A stretch of 64,000 bases of DNA, from positions 992,001 through 1,056,000 of the forward strand of contig JBCBKO010000001.1 in the NCBI GenBank assembly GCA_038521865.1, in the 5' to 3' direction. The notes beneath the pieces were generated by a model. It did not search any database. It was given only the letters and a program-made list of their open reading frames with translations, and was not told the origin of the DNA. Of the stretch, positions 60,984 to 64,000 are shown piece by piece (position 1 is the stretch's first letter; each line of letters starts with the position of its first letter). The translations under genes and the position numbers were made by a program. This DNA comes from CALBPI01 sp038521865 (lineage in GTDB: Bacteria > Pseudomonadota > Gammaproteobacteria > Steroidobacterales > Woeseiaceae).

Positions 60984-63524
60984 TCAATCCGTGCTCAACG
61001 CGCGTTCGATCAAAAGCTTGAGGTGTGCAACGTGTGCACGAGTCGACGCGCTGCCACCGCGATTGCGGGAGATCATACGCTCGATGTTCTGCAACGCGTA
61101 AACCGCAGCGGACTGGCTCGCGGTGTCGTAGCCGCCGGTCGGTGAGGAGATGGCCGCAAGTCGACGTACGTAATCGATTTGCAGTCCCTGGCGGATCGTG
61201 TCCACGTCTCCGCGAATGTCGGCTGCGAACACCGCATCGGTCAAGTCTCCGACCATGTCGGTCAACGCGTACTCGTTGCCATACAGCGATGTATCCGTCA
61301 TGCGCTTCATGGTCGCCGGATGCAACAGATGATTAAGCACACTGCCTTGCACCGAAAGCACAGCGTCATGAATTTTCGGATCTTCAGTACCGCTGAAGAA
61401 ATCGAAGCCGCGACGTTGCTGCGCAAGATAGCGGAACACCGGCGCTGCTGGATCGACAATACCCGGCGCGAACAGTTGCTCCGACAAAATCGCCATTGCA
61501 CGACGCTGAGTGTCAGCATCAACCACAGTGTACGGCGCATCGGACCCCGCTTGGCCGACCATACCGCGGTTCAGCAAGACGCCACCTACGTAGCGCGATA
61601 CCACGGCGCCACTGCGAGCCCAGCTCCGAATCAGCGTGCCGAAGGCATCATGCGTTTCCTGCCAGGACTTACCGTCTTCCGGCGGTAGCTCCGCCAACTG
61701 AGTGAACCCTTCCACGATCAATGCCATCCGATCGGAGGCGTAACCGACAGCGTCATTCGACATGTCGTAAATATTCACGCGAGGATCGATCGCCTTACCA
61801 GGTGAGCGCATGTCATCTGCGTCGTTGCCAAAAGCTAATTCCGGCTCGTTGGAGCGCGACAAATGCTGCGCCATCTTCTGCGGGTCGCTGAGGTCAGGGT
61901 CATAACCGAACTGGATCGCCCAATCGTCATACGGCCCTGGTGCCACCGTGTAAAACAACGTTTGATCGGTTCCAATCGGCGCGAAGTTCACCGCCGGGTA
62001 ATCCATAACTGAACCGGCGAGCACGCCATCTTCAATCACTGCCGGATCAAACGCTTGCTCCGGAGACAGAAGCTGGGTCGCTTTCATGTTGTGATTCAAA
62101 CCCAGCGTGTGACCGATTTCGTGCAGGATCAGGTAGTACATGGAGTCATGCACGAGCTGCTCGTCGTACTTACCGGTCTCTCCGTGCAGTGCACGACCCA
62201 GCGTGTGCGCGAGGTGAGTTTCGGCGCGCAGGCCAGCGCCCAGCGAACAGAACGCTTCGGCCGCTGCCAACCCTTCGGGCACACTGAAGTCTTCAACCAG
62301 AGTGGATGCGTCACTCACTATGTATTTTGCGAACTGGAATCGCCCGAGGAAAGAGTACTCAAGCATGATGTCCGCGCCGATGATCTGGCCTGTGCGCGGA
62401 TTCGTGAAGCTTGGGCCGTAACCACCGAAGGGTGGATTCGGAGATGAAGTCCATCGCAGCACGTTGTAGCGAACGTCACCTGCGTCCCATTCCGCGTCAT
62501 CCGGCTGCACTTTGACCTGTACGGCATTGGTGAAACCGGCTTTCTCGAAACTGTTATTCCATTGCAACGCGGCGTCACGAATCATATCGCGATACTCAAC
62601 CGGCGTGGTGTTCTCGATCCACAACGTGATCGGCTCGACCGGGTCAGAAACCGGTGCGGTTGGATCCTGTTTCACAAGGTGCCAACGATGGATCATGTCG
62701 CGATACGGCGTCGCACTGAAGGACGTCAGGTCGGTGACTTGCGTCATGAAAAAACCGACTCGCGGATCGTCCATGCGCGGCTCATAACCGTTGTCGGGCA
62801 TACGCACGAAACTGTGCATCACCGGAATCTCGACGTGACGCCGATCTGCGATGGCACCGCCCGTGGCTCCGGTCGGTGCAGGGTTCGAATAGACGTAGGT
62901 TACTTCGATATCCGTATTGTCCGGATAACTGCGAAGGTTCGAAACGCGTGTTGAACTGTCGGACAAGGAGCCAAGCGAATACGCTCGCGGATTGGCATCC
63001 GGGTTTGGCGACGGCTTGATCTGCAAGAGCGACTCAGACTTGAACAGTTTGTCCGCGTTGATGAGTACACCCTCATCGCCCTCGGCCAGCACTTTCTCGG
63101 TCGCCAGGATCGCATTACTGGTGTTCGCGCTGCTCGCTCGTGCCAACGCACTGTCGGGGTCGAAGTAGAACGAGGTATTCGGAATCACGATATCGAGCTT
63201 GTCGAAACGCCGCTCGAAACTCAGGATCTGTTCGGCCAGATAAGCACCGCGGAAGTAGCCTACCTGGACGACACCGTCCGAGGCTTGCGCGACATGAATC
63301 ACTTCGTTGCCGATGAGATCCCCCGGCACCAACATCTTCAGTTCGCCCGTTTCCTCATTGCGGAACAACGTCACCAAGCCATCCATTCGGGTATAGCCTT
63401 CGGTGAGGTCCGCAATCGTCTTCGGCGCCTCTTCCTCTTCTTCGGCTTTTTCTTCGTCATCTGCATATGCAGGCGCAAAAAGCAGGACGGCGGCGAGCAC
63501 GCCCCAGATCGTCTTCAGGTTCAT
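60984..63524 (-). CDS. Secreted metzincin-type zinc metalloprotease (DUF5117/DUF4953 type)
   Basis: An 846-residue exported protein. A signal peptide (about 1-21) is followed by an acidic stretch of glutamates. The zinc motif HEIGHTLGLNH has H468, E469, H472 and H478, and a Met-turn follows in SVMDYPAVNF: the metzincin arrangement. The preceding region (about 80-330) with NTSFYFDPDS, PVMHSFVRMPDNGYEPRMDDPRVGFF and LWIENTTPVEYRDMI is typical of the DUF5117/DUF4953 family. Its substrates are unknown; it may process extracellular proteins as food. It follows the SCP2 gene by 31 bases and probably shares its CRP-type control. Confidence 0.85.
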   Translation of the reverse strand: MNLKTIWGVLAAVLLFAPAYADDEEKAEEEEEAPKTIADLTEGYTRMDGLVTLFRNEETGELKMLVPGDLIGNEVIHVAQASDGVVQVGYFRGAYLAEQILSFERRFDKLDIVIPNTSFYFDPDSALARASSANTSNAILATEKVLAEGDEGVLINADKLFKSESLLQIKPSPNPDANPRAYSLGSLSDSSTRVSNLRSYPDNTDIEVTYVYSNPAPTGATGGAIADRRHVEIPVMHSFVRMPDNGYEPRMDDPRVGFFMTQVTDLTSFSATPYRDMIHRWHLVKQDPTAPVSDPVEPITLWIENTTPVEYRDMIRDAALQWNNSFEKAGFTNAVQVKVQPDDAEWDAGDVRYNVLRWTSSPNPPFGGYGPSFTNPRTGQIIGADIMLEYSFLGRFQFAKYIVSDASTLVEDFSVPEGLAAAEAFCSLGAGLRAETHLAHTLGRALHGETGKYDEQLVHDSMYYLILHEIGHTLGLNHNMKATQLLSPEQAFDPAVIEDGVLAGSVMDYPAVNFAPIGTDQTLFYTVAPGPYDDWAIQFGYDPDLSDPQKMAQHLSRSNEPELAFGNDADDMRSPGKAIDPRVNIYDMSNDAVGYASDRMALIVEGFTQLAELPPEDGKSWQETHDAFGTLIRSWARSGAVVSRYVGGVLLNRGMVGQAGSDAPYTVVDADTQRRAMAILSEQLFAPGIVDPAAPVFRYLAQQRRGFDFFSGTEDPKIHDAVLSVQGSVLNHLLHPATMKRMTDTSLYGNEYALTDMVGDLTDAVFAADIRGDVDTIRQGLQIDYVRRLAAISSPTGGYDTASQSAAVYALQNIERMISRNRGGSASTRAHVAHLKLLIERALSTD

Positions 63525-63555
63525 CGTGATTCCTTTAGTGCGGCTGGTCTTGAAA

Positions 63556-63879
63556 TCAGCCGTCTTTCAGACTTGAGCCCTTGAACAGATGGCTCACTTT
63601 CTGGGCGAACATCAAGTCACCCTCAACTTTCAACTTGCCGGTCATGAACGCCGTCATGCCATCCAGTGATCCGGACATCAGACTTACGAAGTCGTCATCG
63701 GCCATCGTGATTGCGACCTTGGGCGATTCGCTGGTACCCGGCGTCACGGTCGCCGCACCGTCCTTGATGTGGACATAACGCGGTTCCGAGGTGTTGAACT
63801 GGATGACCGCATCCAGACCGGCGGCGGCGTCGGCGTTCAACGCGCCCGGCAGGCGGTCAAACAAATCGTTGATATTCAT
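63556..63879 (-). CDS. SCP2-like sterol/lipid-binding protein
   Basis: A 107-residue SCP2-domain protein: FNTSEPRYVHIKDGAATV, then VAITMADDDFVSLMSGSLDGMTAFMTGKLKVEGD, then AQKVSHLFK. SCP2 domains bind lipids or acyl-CoA in a tunnel. It has no signal peptide and is cytosolic. The ATG at 63879 (MNINDLFDRL) fits the family; the open frame to 63960 runs into the CRP-type site. It is the first gene ahead of the metalloprotease. Confidence 0.88.
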   Translation of the reverse strand: MNINDLFDRLPGALNADAAAGLDAVIQFNTSEPRYVHIKDGAATVTPGTSESPKVAITMADDDFVSLMSGSLDGMTAFMTGKLKVEGDLMFAQKVSHLFKGSSLKDG

Positions 63880-63945
63880 GGCTTCCCCCACTTTGAAACC
63901 CCGGAAGAGTAACGCAGCAGAAGCAAATTGTCTTTGCCATGCCAG

Positions 63946-63961
63946 TGTGAGGTAGATCACA
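63946..63961 (-). promoter_or_regulatory. CRP-type palindrome upstream of the SCP2 and metalloprotease genes
   Basis: TGTGAGGTAGATCACA matches the CRP core TGTGA-N6-TCACA exactly. It lies 66 bases upstream of the SCP2 start. A weak AAGACA-N17-TACTCT promoter lies downstream of it, so cAMP-CRP activation is plausible. Relatives of CRP with the same core (Vfr, Clp) are also candidates. Confidence 0.6.
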
Positions 63962-64000
63962 GAGACCGACGCTGACCGGAATTACTCTCTAATCTGGAGG

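Overview
This 64 kb window is a continuous, gene-dense stretch of bacterial chromosome. Many neighbouring genes overlap by a TGATG or ATGA junction. The gene content points to a gammaproteobacterium: gcvR-bcp next to dapA, mlaFEDCB with mlaA, an Rrf2-SUF operon of the gammaproteobacterial type, rpsP-rimM-trmD-rplS beside ffh and a ypjD-like gene, kbl-tdh, and rnr-rlmB beside rpsF-rpsR-rplI-dnaB-alr. Several accessory families (TRAP transporter with a TatT lipoprotein, CHASE2-like Ser/Thr kinase, large secreted metzincin, membrane-anchored TPR regulators) are common in marine heterotrophic members of that class. A genus cannot be named from the sequence alone.

Layout. 1-8.6 kb is an accessory region: the start of a Tat-exported PhoD phosphatase, two related multi-pass membrane proteins, a membrane protein/XRE regulator pair, an orphan membrane histidine kinase behind two AhpD-like proteins, a membrane-anchored HTH-TPR regulator, and a DsbC-like isomerase with a doubled amino-terminal domain beside an unknown exported protein. 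8.6-12.7 kb looks like the remnant of an integrated element at the 3' side of tRNA-Ser(GGA): one 1060-residue lipoprotein gene in visibly more A/T-rich DNA, flanked by two near-identical TGTGGGA repeat pairs. 12.8-17.4 kb: a short lipoprotein plus dapA, gcvR-bcp, bepA and mlaA. 17.4-20.5 kb: the mla phospholipid-transport operon. 20.7-27.4 kb: sufR-B-C-D-S-U-T and sixA, behind a palindrome that fits the published core of the IscR type-1 site. 27.4-35.3 kb: a DUF4199/LuxR pair, a DUF1223 protein, putA, hslR and kbl-tdh (proline and threonine catabolism). 35.3-41.1 kb: sppA, dctMQP and tatT. 41.1-49.0 kb: translation, tRNA-modification and protein-targeting genes (rplS, trmD, rimM, rpsP, ffh), an MBL phosphodiesterase, a ypjD-like gene, a CNNM/CorC protein and radA. 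49.1-53.0 kb: a Ser/Thr kinase, PP2C phosphatase and FHA protein set. 53.0-60.9 kb: alr, dnaB, rplI, a DUF2232-like protein, rpsR, rpsF, rlmB, rnr and tRNA-Leu(CAG). 60.9-64 kb: a large metzincin-type protease and an SCP2 protein behind a perfect CRP-type palindrome.

No CRISPR array, complete insertion sequence, rRNA or replication origin was seen. The most unusual items are the tRNA-Ser-linked remnant, the orphan kinase/AhpD pair, the double-headed DsbC relative, the short BamC-like lipoprotein beside dapA, the SUF and CRP operator candidates, and the kinase/phosphatase/FHA cluster. All functional statements are read from motifs and gene order; no database search was run.
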